Positions 15,814-24,643 of a DNA stretch of 64,000 nucleotides are shown here, one piece after another. The position numbers and the translations under genes were made by a program. Positions within the stretch are counted from its first letter, which is position 1; every line of letters starts with the position of its first letter. The DNA lies in contig JAHHID010000001.1 of assembly GCA_019359015.1 (NCBI GenBank), positions 105,274-169,273 of the forward strand, in the 5' to 3' direction. This stretch comes from Spirirestis rafaelensis WJT71-NPBG6 (GTDB lineage: Bacteria; Cyanobacteriota; Cyanobacteriia; Cyanobacteriales; Nostocaceae). Below the pieces are notes generated by a model. That model was given only the letters and a program-made list of their open reading frames with translations, had not been told where the DNA came from and did no database searches.

Positions 15814-17025
15814 ATGCATCAACCAATTAAAATTACTCCCACATCAAAATTGAAGCGAGAAGCAACAGAAATTGCCCAAAGATTACCTCTCTCGTTTACT
15901 GGTGCGGAAGTAATTTTAGGTAATAGTATTGAACCAGAAACATTAGTGATGCCTTTAGCACCTAGTGCTAGAGAAATGTTTGCACCGCGTGGTGCATGTT
16001 TGATATCTGGAACTGGTTCTTTATGGGTGTCAGATACGGGACATCATCGCTTATTAGGATGGCGGAATTTACCCACTAGAGACAATCAACCTGCTGATTG
16101 GGTAATTGGACAACCTGACTTTAATCATGAGGGACAAAATGCTAAAGGTACACCAGGAAGGGCAACTTTAAGTGTCCCAACTGGGGTTTGTGCTTGTGGG
16201 GAAGGTTTAGTAGTAGCGGATGCTTGGAATCACCGCGTTTTAATTTGGAAAAAGGTGCCGGAAGATAACAATGTACCAGCGGATTTGGTGTTAGGTCAAG
16301 CTAATTTTACCGACAACGAACCGAATCGGGGCAAGCAAGAAGCCGCAGCAAATACTTTAAATTGGTGTTATGGTGTTTGCTATTATCAAGGGCAATTATT
16401 TGTTGCTGATACAGGGAATCGTCGGGTTTTAATTTGGAATGAATTACCGCAAGAAGATGGTCAACCAGCTGATTTAGTGTTGGGACAACCAGACATGCGA
16501 TCGCGTAACGAAAACGGTGGTGCTAGTCCTTCAGCACCAAGTATGCGTTGGTGTCATGATATCACCATTTGGGGAGACAATTTAGTTGTCACTGATGCGG
16601 GTAATAACCGCGTAATGATTTGGCAAGGAATACCAACAGAAAATAATACTCCTTGTGCAGTTGTTTTAGGACAAAAAAGCTTTGAGTTAGCCGAAATAAA
16701 TCAAGGTGTTTATTTTCCTAGTGCTAGTAGTTTAAGTATGCCTTATGGTGTAGCAGCTAGTGGTGATTGGTTGTTAGTTGCGGATACTGCTAATTCTCGT
16801 TTGTTGGGATGGAAAAAGCCAGAATCAATTATATCTTTACAAGGCGCTGTTGCGGATGCGATAGCTGGACAAATAGATTTTCAAAGTAAAGGTGAAAATC
16901 GCGATTTTGGATTACCCAAGAGAGATAGTTTCAATTGGTCTTATGGGATAAAAATATGTGGTAATACTGCGGTTATAACTGACTCTGGAAATAATAGAGT
17001 TTTAATTTGGAAAATGGAAGTATAG
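15814..17025 (+). CDS. NHL-repeat protein of the extended hyp operon
   Basis: A protein of about 403 residues with six or so NHL/beta-propeller repeats. Recurrent motifs are SDTGHHRLLGWRNLP, ADAWNHRVLIWKKVP, ADTGNRRVLIWNELP, TDAGNNRVMIWQ, ADTANSRLLGWKKP and TDSGNNRVLIWK. Between repeats, QPADLVLGQPD-type linkers are conserved. No signal peptide, so it is cytosolic. The propeller may act as a scaffold for partner proteins. The position between the NifU/Rieske gene and hypF is conserved in related strains. ATG 15814 is chosen; a TTG lies one codon upstream. Confidence 0.82.
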   Translation: MHQPIKITPTSKLKREATEIAQRLPLSFTGAEVILGNSIEPETLVMPLAPSAREMFAPRGACLISGTGSLWVSDTGHHRLLGWRNLPTRDNQPADWVIGQPDFNHEGQNAKGTPGRATLSVPTGVCACGEGLVVADAWNHRVLIWKKVPEDNNVPADLVLGQANFTDNEPNRGKQEAAANTLNWCYGVCYYQGQLFVADTGNRRVLIWNELPQEDGQPADLVLGQPDMRSRNENGGASPSAPSMRWCHDITIWGDNLVVTDAGNNRVMIWQGIPTENNTPCAVVLGQKSFELAEINQGVYFPSASSLSMPYGVAASGDWLLVADTANSRLLGWKKPESIISLQGAVADAIAGQIDFQSKGENRDFGLPKRDSFNWSYGIKICGNTAVITDSGNNRVLIWKMEV

Positions 17026-17072
17026 ATATTATCTCACGCAAAGGCGCAGAGGCGCAGAGAATAAAAAGATTT

Positions 17073-19442
17073 ATGCTAATTGAGGAAATCAGGGTTTATG
17101 GCACTGTTCAGGGGGTAGGATTTCGACCTACTGTATATCGTTTGGCGAAAGCTTGCGGGTTACGCGGAGAAGTTTGTAATGACGGTCAAGGTGTCTTAAT
17201 TCGGGCTTCTGGTAGTGATGAATCTCTAACAGAATTTGTTCAAAGATTGCAGCTAGAATGTCCTCCTTTAGCAAGAATTAATCAACTGACACGAACTCCT
17301 TATCAGGGTGAATTTATCTTTAATGATTTTGTCATTTCTTCGAGTGTTAGTAACGCGATAAAAACCGAAATTACTCCTGATGCTGCTACTTGTCCGCAAT
17401 GTCAAGAAGACATTTTTAATCCCCTTAGCCGTTGGTATCGTTACCCCTTTACTAACTGTACTCATTGCGGTCCCCGTTTGAGTATTATTCGTGCCATTCC
17501 TTACGACCGAAATAATACCAGCATGGCTGCTTTTCCCATGTGTGCCGAATGTGCGAAGGAATACAACGATGTCGAAAACCGTCGATTTCACGCTCAACCT
17601 ATTGCTTGCCATATCTGCGGTCCCCAAGCGACTTTAGAACGTGCAGATGGTAAACCGATTACCGCTTCCATGTTCTCCATGCTGGATGATATTGATGCTG
17701 TCTGTACCTTGTTGCAAAAAGGTGAGATTGTGGCAATTAAGGGGTTAGGTGGTATTCATCTTGCGTGCGATGCAACACAGGAAACAGCAGTACAAAAATT
17801 GCGCGATCGCAAAAAACGTTACCATAAACCATTTGCTTTAATGGCGCGAGATATGGCGGTAATTGAAGAATACTGCACCCCCAGCGCAAAGGAAAGAGAA
17901 TTATTAGAAAGTTCCGCAGCACCGATTGTTTTAATGGAAATAAAGGGACTGGGAAGCAAGAGGATAAAGGGAGAACGCCAAATTGCCCTATCAGTTGCAC
18001 CTGGGCAAAATACCCTCGGTTTTATGCTACCTTATACGCCCTTACATCATCTAATTCTCAAACGGATGAATCGCCCGATTGTTTTTACAAGTGGCAATAT
18101 TTCTGATGAACCACAATGTATTGATAATGAAGAAACGCGGGAAAAATTAGGTACAATTGCCGATTATTTTCTCCTGCATAACCGCGAGATTGTTAATCGA
18201 TTAGATGATTCAGTGGTGCGGGTTGTTGGCGATAAAGTGCAAATAATTCGCCGCGCTAGAGGATACGCACCAGCACCGATTAATTTACCATCTGGATTTA
18301 ACAACGTACCTCATATATTAGCAATGGGTAGTGAGTTAAAAAATACCTTTTGCCTATTACGAGATGGACAAGCAATTATCTCCCAGCATTTAGGAGATTT
18401 AGAAAATGGTGTGAGTTTTAATGCTTATCAAGATACACTAAATTTATACTTAAATTTATTTGAACATAAACCAGAAGTAATATCTATCGATTTACATCCT
18501 GAATATCTTTCGACAAAATTAGGTAAACAATTAGCAGACGCTAATCAAATAAAAGTTTATAACATCCAGCATCATCACGCCCATATTGCCGCTTGCATGG
18601 CAGAAAATAATATTCCTCTAAATAGCAAACCTATTTTAGGAATCGCTTTAGATGGACTGGGTTATGGTGAAGATGGGAAACTCTGGGGTGGAGAATTTTT
18701 ATTAGCAGATTATCGCCAATTTAAGCGACTGGCAACATTTAAAGCAGTGGCAATGATTGGGGGGAAACAAGCAATTTATCAGCCTTGGCGTAACACTTAT
18801 GCCCAATTGCTATCAGCGTTTACTTGGCAAGATTTAAAACAAGAGTACGGTGAGTTAGAAATCTTACAATTTCTCGAAAAAAAGCCGTTAAACCTTCTTA
18901 ATCAGCTTATAGAAAAAGAGATTAACTCTCCTTTAGCTTCATCAGTCGGGCGTTTATTTGATGCAGTTGCTGCTGCTATCGGTATTTGTCGCGAAGAATC
19001 TAGCTATGAAGGACAAGCAGCGATCGAAATGGAAGCTTTAGTTGATGCTCATAGCTTAAATAATGATGAAGAAACGCAAAATTATCCTTTTAAACTTGGC
19101 ATTTTAGATAGTATTTATTGTATAGACCCACGCCCAATGTGGCAAGCCTTACTCCACGACTTGCAACAGCAGATTTCTCAACCTGTCATAGCTACTAAAT
19201 TTCACAAAAGTTTAGCTAATGCAATTGTAGAAATGGTTAAAGATTTGCGTACAGAAAATGTAATAAATGAAGTCGTTATAAGCGGAGGAGTTTTTCAAAA
19301 TAGTATTTTATTACAGCAAGTGAGTAAACGCTTAGAGGCATTAGAAATAAATATACTAACTCACAGCTTAGTACCCTCAAATGATGGCGGTTTATCATTA
19401 GGGCAAGCTGTTATTGCAGCTGCTAGATTAAAAAGTCCATAA
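17073..19442 (+). CDS. hypF: Carbamoyltransferase HypF, [NiFe]-hydrogenase maturation
   Basis: HypF (789 residues) makes the carbamoyl group that becomes the cyanide ligands of the [NiFe] active site and passes it to HypE. Domains in order: acylphosphatase (about 1-90, VQGVGFRPTVYRLA), paired zinc fingers (about 108-185, CPQC/CTHC and CAEC/CHIC), YrdC-like (about 200-390) and Kae1-like C-terminal domain (HHHAHIAACMAE, LDGLGYGEDG, VSSVGRLFDA-type motif, GGVFQN). Length is normal. The start at 17073 is chosen because the family begins at this Met, directly before the acylphosphatase domain; the longer frame reads through a GGCGCAGA repeat. The segment KGLGSKRIKGERQ (about 290-302) is unusually basic. 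Confidence 0.95.
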   Translation: MLIEEIRVYGTVQGVGFRPTVYRLAKACGLRGEVCNDGQGVLIRASGSDESLTEFVQRLQLECPPLARINQLTRTPYQGEFIFNDFVISSSVSNAIKTEITPDAATCPQCQEDIFNPLSRWYRYPFTNCTHCGPRLSIIRAIPYDRNNTSMAAFPMCAECAKEYNDVENRRFHAQPIACHICGPQATLERADGKPITASMFSMLDDIDAVCTLLQKGEIVAIKGLGGIHLACDATQETAVQKLRDRKKRYHKPFALMARDMAVIEEYCTPSAKERELLESSAAPIVLMEIKGLGSKRIKGERQIALSVAPGQNTLGFMLPYTPLHHLILKRMNRPIVFTSGNISDEPQCIDNEETREKLGTIADYFLLHNREIVNRLDDSVVRVVGDKVQIIRRARGYAPAPINLPSGFNNVPHILAMGSELKNTFCLLRDGQAIISQHLGDLENGVSFNAYQDTLNLYLNLFEHKPEVISIDLHPEYLSTKLGKQLADANQIKVYNIQHHHAHIAACMAENNIPLNSKPILGIALDGLGYGEDGKLWGGEFLLADYRQFKRLATFKAVAMIGGKQAIYQPWRNTYAQLLSAFTWQDLKQEYGELEILQFLEKKPLNLLNQLIEKEINSPLASSVGRLFDAVAAAIGICREESSYEGQAAIEMEALVDAHSLNNDEETQNYPFKLGILDSIYCIDPRPMWQALLHDLQQQISQPVIATKFHKSLANAIVEMVKDLRTENVINEVVISGGVFQNSILLQQVSKRLEALEINILTHSLVPSNDGGLSLGQAVIAAARLKSP

Positions 19443-19546
19443 ATTACAATATTTTAAATACTCTTTGTTTTCTTTTTTTATGCCTCTGCGGTAGCCTAAG
19501 GTAAGCCGTTTTGCCTATACGTTAATCTTCAAAAAGGACACGAAAA

Positions 19547-19807
19547 ATGTGTTTAGGAATTCCCGGTCAAATTACAGAAATAACTGACATTAATCAAAAA
19601 TTAGCTATTGTTAATGTTGCTGGTGTAAAGCGCCAAGTTAATATTGCTTGCATTGTTAATGAACAGCATCCTGCCGAATCTTGTGTTGGAGATTGGGTGT
19701 TGGTTCATGTTGGCTTTGCTATGAATCGAATTAATGAAAAAGAAGCGGCGGAAACATTAAAGTTATTGGAAGAGTTAGCAGAAGCGATAAGTTCATATAA
19801 GCGGTAA
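19547..19807 (+). CDS. hypC: Hydrogenase maturation chaperone HypC
   Basis: An 86-residue HypC/HypG family protein starting MCLGIPGQ, with the essential Cys2 that binds the Fe(CN)2CO precursor together with HypD. The HypC beta-barrel (IVNVAGVKRQVNIACI, GDWVLVHVGFAMNRI) and C-terminal helix are complete. It lies 104 bp after hypF and 49 bp before hypD, in the order F-C-D. Confidence 0.95.
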   Translation: MCLGIPGQITEITDINQKLAIVNVAGVKRQVNIACIVNEQHPAESCVGDWVLVHVGFAMNRINEKEAAETLKLLEELAEAISSYKR

Positions 19808-19856
19808 AGCGCTGACTACGAACAAATTATTAATTCATCTAAAATACAAAGTTAAT

Positions 19857-21038
19857 ATGAAATACGTTGATGAATTCCGCGAACCCGGAAAAGCTGAAGC
19901 ATTACTCCACGAAATTGAAAAATTATGTCAAATAATAGGAAAGCCTATCAAATTAATGGAGGTATGCGGTGGTCATACCCATTCTATTTTTAAGTATGGC
20001 ATTGAAGAAGTTTTACCCGACACAATAGAATTAATTCATGGTCCTGGTTGTCCGGTGTGTGTGATGCCAAAGGGGAGATTAGATGATGCGATCGCTATCT
20101 CCCAACATCCCAACGTCATCTTCACCACGTTTGGCGATGCAATGCGGGTTCCCGGTTCCACAACCACCTTACTGCAAGCCAGAGCACAAGGTGCAGATAT
20201 TCGCATGGTTTACTCTCCCCTAGATAGCCTGCAAATTGCCAGAGAAAACCCCGACAAAGAAATCGTCTTTTTTGCCCTTGGCTTTGAAACAACTGCCCCC
20301 AGCACTGCTTTCACCATCCTGCAAGCAGCATCTGCAAAAATTCACAACTTCAGCATGTTTTCCAATCACGTCCTCGTGATTCCCGCATTGGAAGCATTGT
20401 TAGATAATCCCGATTTACAACTAGATGGATTTATCGGTCCTGGTCATGTCAGCATGGTAATTGGCACAGACCCTTATCAATTTATTTCCCAACAATATCA
20501 TAAACCAATTGTTGTCTCCGGATTTGAACCTTTAGATATTTTTCAATCAATTTGGATGCTATTACAGCAGCTAGTTGAAAATCGTTGTGAAGTTGAAAAT
20601 CAATATAACCGAATTGTTGAAACGCAAGGAAATATTGTTGCGATAGAAGCTATAAACGAAGTTTTTACAGTGCGTGAAAATTTTGATTGGCGCGGCTTGG
20701 GTGAAATTCCTAATTCTGGCTTAAAAATTAGGACAAAGTATGCTCAATTTGATGCCGAACTGAAATTTACCATTCCTAATCTCAAAGTTGCCGACCATAA
20801 AGCTTGTAAATGTGGGGAAATTATCAAAGGAGTATTGAAGCCTTGGGAATGCAAAGTATTCGGTACAGCTTGTACCCCAGAAACACCGATTGGAACTTGC
20901 ATGGTTTCTTCTGAAGGTGCTTGTGCAGCTTATTACAAATATGGTCGCCTTTCTAAGATTGGTAGGAAAAATATACCGGAAAAATCACAGCTAACAATAT
21001 CTCAAGAACCTCTCCCCGCTTGCGGTAATTCTCGATAA
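19857..21038 (+). CDS. hypD: Hydrogenase formation protein HypD
   Basis: A 393-residue iron-sulfur protein that, with HypC, assembles the Fe(CN)2CO unit. The conserved CGGHTH (about 39-44), GPGCPVCVMP (about 67-76), FALGFETTAP and GPGHVS motifs are present. The C-terminal [4Fe-4S] region (CKCGEIIKGVLKPWEC, CTPETPIGTCMVSSEGAC) is complete. Length matches the family, and a short extension (KSQLTISQEPLPACGNSR) follows. It is 12 bp before the tautomerase gene and co-directional. Confidence 0.95.
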   Translation: MKYVDEFREPGKAEALLHEIEKLCQIIGKPIKLMEVCGGHTHSIFKYGIEEVLPDTIELIHGPGCPVCVMPKGRLDDAIAISQHPNVIFTTFGDAMRVPGSTTTLLQARAQGADIRMVYSPLDSLQIARENPDKEIVFFALGFETTAPSTAFTILQAASAKIHNFSMFSNHVLVIPALEALLDNPDLQLDGFIGPGHVSMVIGTDPYQFISQQYHKPIVVSGFEPLDIFQSIWMLLQQLVENRCEVENQYNRIVETQGNIVAIEAINEVFTVRENFDWRGLGEIPNSGLKIRTKYAQFDAELKFTIPNLKVADHKACKCGEIIKGVLKPWECKVFGTACTPETPIGTCMVSSEGACAAYYKYGRLSKIGRKNIPEKSQLTISQEPLPACGNSR

Positions 21039-21050
21039 AAAGGAGATTAT

Positions 21051-21266
21051 ATGCCATTTATCACAGTTCAAATTGCTAAAGGTCATTCTATTGAAAAAAA
21101 GCGAGAATTAGTTAAAGCCCTCACTGATACACTCGTTGCTACTTTAGGTTCTAAGCCAGAGTGGATCACAATTCATATCGATGAATTTGAACGGGAAAAT
21201 TGGGCAGTAGGGGGTCAATTACATTCTGATAAGCATAGTGGCAGACATACGGAGAAAGGCGTATAA
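21051..21266 (+). CDS. 4-oxalocrotonate tautomerase-like small protein
   Basis: A 71-residue tautomerase-family protein. Pro2 (MPFITVQIAKGHS) would be the catalytic N-terminal proline after Met removal, and RELVKALTDTLVATLG and WITIHIDEFERENWAVGG match the family fold. It has a strong ribosome-binding site (AAAAGGAG). A tautomerase gene sits between hypD and hypE in related heterocystous strains. Its role in hydrogenase maturation is unknown. Confidence 0.85.
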   Translation: MPFITVQIAKGHSIEKKRELVKALTDTLVATLGSKPEWITIHIDEFERENWAVGGQLHSDKHSGRHTEKGV

Positions 21267-21329
21267 CGCTAAGATTGTAAAGTGCGTTTTCTAACGAATT
21301 TTACAATTTATACGTAAAACTCGTCAAGT

Positions 21330-21890
21330 ATGAAAATACCAAGGACATACCGAATTAATAGTAATCGCTGTATTCTTAGATGCGTCTGTGAGCAAGATAT
21401 TCCACATGTATTCTCAGCTACACGCTTTCAAGGATTTAACGATGGGATGCTTTGGGAACCACCACAATCAATCGAAGAACTTAACGAACCCTTTAAAAGA
21501 AGTCTTCAAGCTTGGGATTCTGGTTCAGCTTATACGTTTACAATTGAATCTGCCAGCAATAACGCATTCATTGGCAGAATTTCTATTAGAAAAAGCGAAA
21601 CTGAAGGTGTTTGGAATCTTGGCTTCTGGACACACCCAGAACATCAACGTCAGGGTTACATGACAGAGGTAGCTAAAGTAATTGTCGAGTTTGGTTTCAC
21701 AGTTTTAGGCGCTGATCGCATAGAAGCCTATCATGCTTTGTGGAACACGGGTAGTGAAAAAGTCTTAAAAAATGTGGGCATGGAGTTTGTTCGTTATATC
21801 CCGCAAGGCTTTCAGAAGCATGGTAAGTGGGTAGACGAGAATCTTTTGACAATTCAAAGAGAAGCTTTCCAAGCTTTAAAGGAAATTTAA
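21330..21890 (+). CDS. GNAT-family N-acetyltransferase (RimJ/RimL-like)
   Basis: A 186-residue GNAT with strand 1 SNRCILRCVCEQDIPHVF, an acetyl-CoA-binding loop region GFWTHPEHQRQGYMTEV (about 103-119) and the C-terminal ADRIEAYHALWNTGSEKVLKNVGM typical of the RimL/ribosomal-protein type. It lies between the tautomerase and hypE, 12 bp before hypE. It is not a known hyp accessory gene and looks like an addition to the operon. Substrate unknown. Confidence 0.8.
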   Translation: MKIPRTYRINSNRCILRCVCEQDIPHVFSATRFQGFNDGMLWEPPQSIEELNEPFKRSLQAWDSGSAYTFTIESASNNAFIGRISIRKSETEGVWNLGFWTHPEHQRQGYMTEVAKVIVEFGFTVLGADRIEAYHALWNTGSEKVLKNVGMEFVRYIPQGFQKHGKWVDENLLTIQREAFQALKEI

Positions 21891-21902
21891 ATCTTATTTA
21901 AT

Positions 21903-22994
21903 ATGAACATTTCCCCCAATAACTCAGCGCAAAATCCCCTCTTTGAAAAAGTCGCTCGCCGAGGTAAACTGCGAGATACTCATATTACTCTCGCGCATGG
22001 TAGCGGTGGTAAAGCTATGCGTGATTTAATTAATGATATATTTATCAGTAATTTTGATAATCCAATTCTCTCTCAATTAGAAGACCAAGCAAGCTTTAAT
22101 TTAGCAAGTTTCACGCAACACGGAGATAGACTCGCTTTCACCACTGATTCTTATGTTGTAGACCCTTTATTTTTTCCTGGTGGTGATATAGGAGAATTAG
22201 CCGTCTATGGTACTGTTAATGATTTAGCGGTGAGTGGTGCTAAACCTTTATATCTCACCTGTAGTGTAATTTTAGAAGAAGGATTACCTGTAGAAATATT
22301 GCGACGCGTCGCTACAAGTATGAAAATAGCCGCGCAGAAAACAGGCATACAAATTGTGACAGGTGACACAAAAGTTGTGCAGCGCGGTGTTGTAGATAAA
22401 TTGTTTATTAATACTGCTGGTATTGGCGTAATTCCAGCGGGAGTTGCTATTTCGGCACATAATATTCAACCGGGAGATGCGGTAATAATTAATGGTGAAT
22501 TGGGCAATCATGGCGCTGCTATTTTAATTGCCCGTGGAGAACTGGCATTAGATACTGATATTCAAAGTGACTGTCAGCCGTTACATAATTTAGTTGAAAC
22601 TATCCTCAATGTTTGTCCCGGAGTTCATGCAATGCGGGATGCAACACGCGGGGGTTTGGCTACAGTATTAAATGAATTTGCTGTTAGTTCTAATGTTGGA
22701 ATTCGTATGTATGAAAAGTCTATCCCAGTGCGTGAAGAAGTAAAAGGTGTGTGCGAAATTCTCGGTTTAGATCCGTTATATTTGGCGAATGAAGGTAAGT
22801 TGGTTGTAGTGGTGAAAGGTGACAATGCTGACACTGTTTTATCAGCTATGAAGTCTCACCCAGCCGGAAAAGATGCTTGTATTATCGGTGAAGTTATTTC
22901 CTCACCTCCGGGAATTGTATTATTAAACACTATTTTCGGTGCTGAACGCATTGTTGATATGCTTGTGGGCGATCAGCTCCCACGGATTTGTTAA
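21903..22994 (+). CDS. hypE: Hydrogenase maturation protein HypE
   Basis: A 363-residue AIR-synthase/PurM-fold protein that dehydrates the thiocarbamate on its own C-terminal cysteine to thiocyanate, giving the cyanide ligand. The C-terminus ends in PRIC, the modified Cys motif. Other family motifs are LAHGSGGKAMRDLI, FTTDSYVVDPLFFPGGDIG (ATP/Mg binding), GDTKVV, MRDATRGGLATVLNE and NEGKLVVVV. The gene is complete and follows the acetyltransferase by 12 bp. Confidence 0.95.
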   Translation: MNISPNNSAQNPLFEKVARRGKLRDTHITLAHGSGGKAMRDLINDIFISNFDNPILSQLEDQASFNLASFTQHGDRLAFTTDSYVVDPLFFPGGDIGELAVYGTVNDLAVSGAKPLYLTCSVILEEGLPVEILRRVATSMKIAAQKTGIQIVTGDTKVVQRGVVDKLFINTAGIGVIPAGVAISAHNIQPGDAVIINGELGNHGAAILIARGELALDTDIQSDCQPLHNLVETILNVCPGVHAMRDATRGGLATVLNEFAVSSNVGIRMYEKSIPVREEVKGVCEILGLDPLYLANEGKLVVVVKGDNADTVLSAMKSHPAGKDACIIGEVISSPPGIVLLNTIFGAERIVDMLVGDQLPRIC

Positions 22995-23350
22995 GTTATG
23001 ATGATGATTTCATAGAATTTATTAAGTTTTTATATAGATATTTGTAGTCAATCGGACTTTTTCAAAAAAAGGCTATTGATAGGATTTGTGAAAGATAAGT
23101 AATTAAAAGTTATATTCTTGGTGGGTTAAGCACATACTATAAGCGGATTTTTTATTAATTAGACAAGCTTAATGTATAGTAACGTACCTAATTATTATGG
23201 TGCGTTAAATTGCGTTAATACACTTTTTACTTAATCTTGTTTTAAAAAGAGCGATGTATACGACAAACCCTTCGGGTTCGGGGGTTCGCAATCGACGGGA
23301 ACCGCCAAGACTGCGACCCCCTCACCACGTTGCTTCTACGCGTTGATTTT
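22995..23350. other. Gap between hypE and hypA with a short dispersed repeat
   Basis: A 356-bp AT-rich stretch breaks the otherwise tight operon. Its 3' part (23262-23330) is a short member of the GC-rich repeat family seen at 2.2 and 11.8 kb, with ACCCTTCGGGTTCGGGGG and CCAAGACTGCGACCCCCTC, ending 20 bp before the hypA start. A separate promoter for hypA-hypB could lie in the AT-rich part. Confidence 0.5.
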
Positions 23351-23692
23351 ATGCATGAAATAGGAATTACTCAAAATGTTGTGGCAATTGTAGCTGAATA
23401 CGCCAATGGTGCAAAAGTACGACGAGTATTATTAGAAATTGGCAAGCTTTCAGCTATTATGCCTGATGCGGTATCTTTTTGTTTTGATATCTGTTCTCAA
23501 GGCACAGTTTTAGAAGGGGCAACATTAGAAATATTGCAAATTCCAGGTTTGGCGAAATGTCGGCAATGCGGTAGAGAAATACCTCTAGAAAAGCCTTTTG
23601 GTGTCTGTAGTTGTGGCAGCCTTCAACTAGATTTAATCGCTGGCGAAGAATTAAAGATTAAGGAAATAGAGGTAGATGAAGTATGTGTGTAA
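23351..23692 (+). CDS. hypA: Hydrogenase nickel insertion protein HypA
   Basis: A 113-residue HypA. The start at 23351 gives the obligatory Met-His-Glu N-terminus (MHEIGITQ), where His2 binds nickel; the longer frame upstream is rejected for that reason. The zinc site is CRQC and CSCGS (about residues 73-93). It works with HypB to deliver Ni to the large subunit. It overlaps hypB by 10 bp, implying translational coupling. The dispersed repeat upstream leaves no clear ribosome-binding site. Confidence 0.93.
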   Translation: MHEIGITQNVVAIVAEYANGAKVRRVLLEIGKLSAIMPDAVSFCFDICSQGTVLEGATLEILQIPGLAKCRQCGREIPLEKPFGVCSCGSLQLDLIAGEELKIKEIEVDEVCV

Positions 23693-24603
23693 CTTGCGGT
23701 TGTTCTGATGATGCTGAAGCTAAAGTTTCTAATTTGCAAACTGGTACAGTAGTAGCTATTCATCCTGAAAGTGAAACCCATCACCATACTCATGTGTTAG
23801 CTGATGGCAAGGTAGTCACCCATTCTCACAGTCACGAACCTGTCACTGAAACCGACCACCATCATACTCATGTGTTACCTGATGGCAAGGTAGTCACCGA
23901 TTCTCACAGTCGTGATATTAACGAAGTATCTCAAATTCATGCCAAAATTCATGGCAGAACTATATCATTAGAACATGAAATTTTAGGAAAAAATAATCTG
24001 ATAGCTGCCCAAAATCGCGGATGGTTTAAAGGCAGAAATATTCTTGCATTAAATTTAGTTAGTTCTCCGGGTTCGGGAAAAACAACTCTCTTAACTCGGA
24101 CAATCAATGATTTAAAACACGAATTATCTCTCAGTGTGATTGAAGGGGATCAAGAAACTACTAATGATGCCGAAAAAATAAAAGATACAGGCTGCAAAGT
24201 CGTCCAAGTAAATACAGGTAGCGGCTGTCATTTAGATGCAGCAATGGTAGAACAAGGTTTGCAACAACTCAATCCACCTATTAATTCGATAGTGATGATT
24301 GAAAATGTTGGTAATCTTGTTTGTCCTGCTTTATTTGATTTAGGAGAATTGGCAAAAGTTGTAATTTTATCGGTGACAGAAGGAGAAGACAAACCGATAA
24401 AATATCCCTATATGTTTCGCGCTAGTGAGATAATGATTTTGACAAAAATTGATTTGCTGCCTTATGTCAAGTTTGATGTGCAACGCTGCATAGAATACGC
24501 CAAGCAAGTCAATCCGCAAATTCAAATTTTTCAGCTTTCGGCGCAGACTGGAGTGGGATTAGAGAATTGGTATGAGTGGTTATCCCAAAAAGCAGTAAAT
24601 TAA
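23683..24603 (+). CDS. hypB: Hydrogenase nickel incorporation GTPase HypB
   Basis: A 306-residue HypB: N-terminal MCVTCGC (metal-binding CxxCGC), a histidine-rich segment (about 28-82) in which a unit like HHHTHVLADGKVVTHSHS is duplicated, then the GTPase domain with P-loop SSPGSGKTT (about 127-135), EGDQETTNDAEKI, MIENVGNLVCP and the LTKIDLLPY guanine motif. The His-rich part stores or buffers nickel. The duplication in the His region is also visible in DNA (GTGTTA-CTGATGGCAAGGTAGTCACC, two copies). Confidence 0.95.
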   Translation: MCVTCGCSDDAEAKVSNLQTGTVVAIHPESETHHHTHVLADGKVVTHSHSHEPVTETDHHHTHVLPDGKVVTDSHSRDINEVSQIHAKIHGRTISLEHEILGKNNLIAAQNRGWFKGRNILALNLVSSPGSGKTTLLTRTINDLKHELSLSVIEGDQETTNDAEKIKDTGCKVVQVNTGSGCHLDAAMVEQGLQQLNPPINSIVMIENVGNLVCPALFDLGELAKVVILSVTEGEDKPIKYPYMFRASEIMILTKIDLLPYVKFDVQRCIEYAKQVNPQIQIFQLSAQTGVGLENWYEWLSQKAVN

Positions 24604-24643
24604 TCTACATTAGTTTCTACTTAACCGCTGCAAATCGGGGTGT

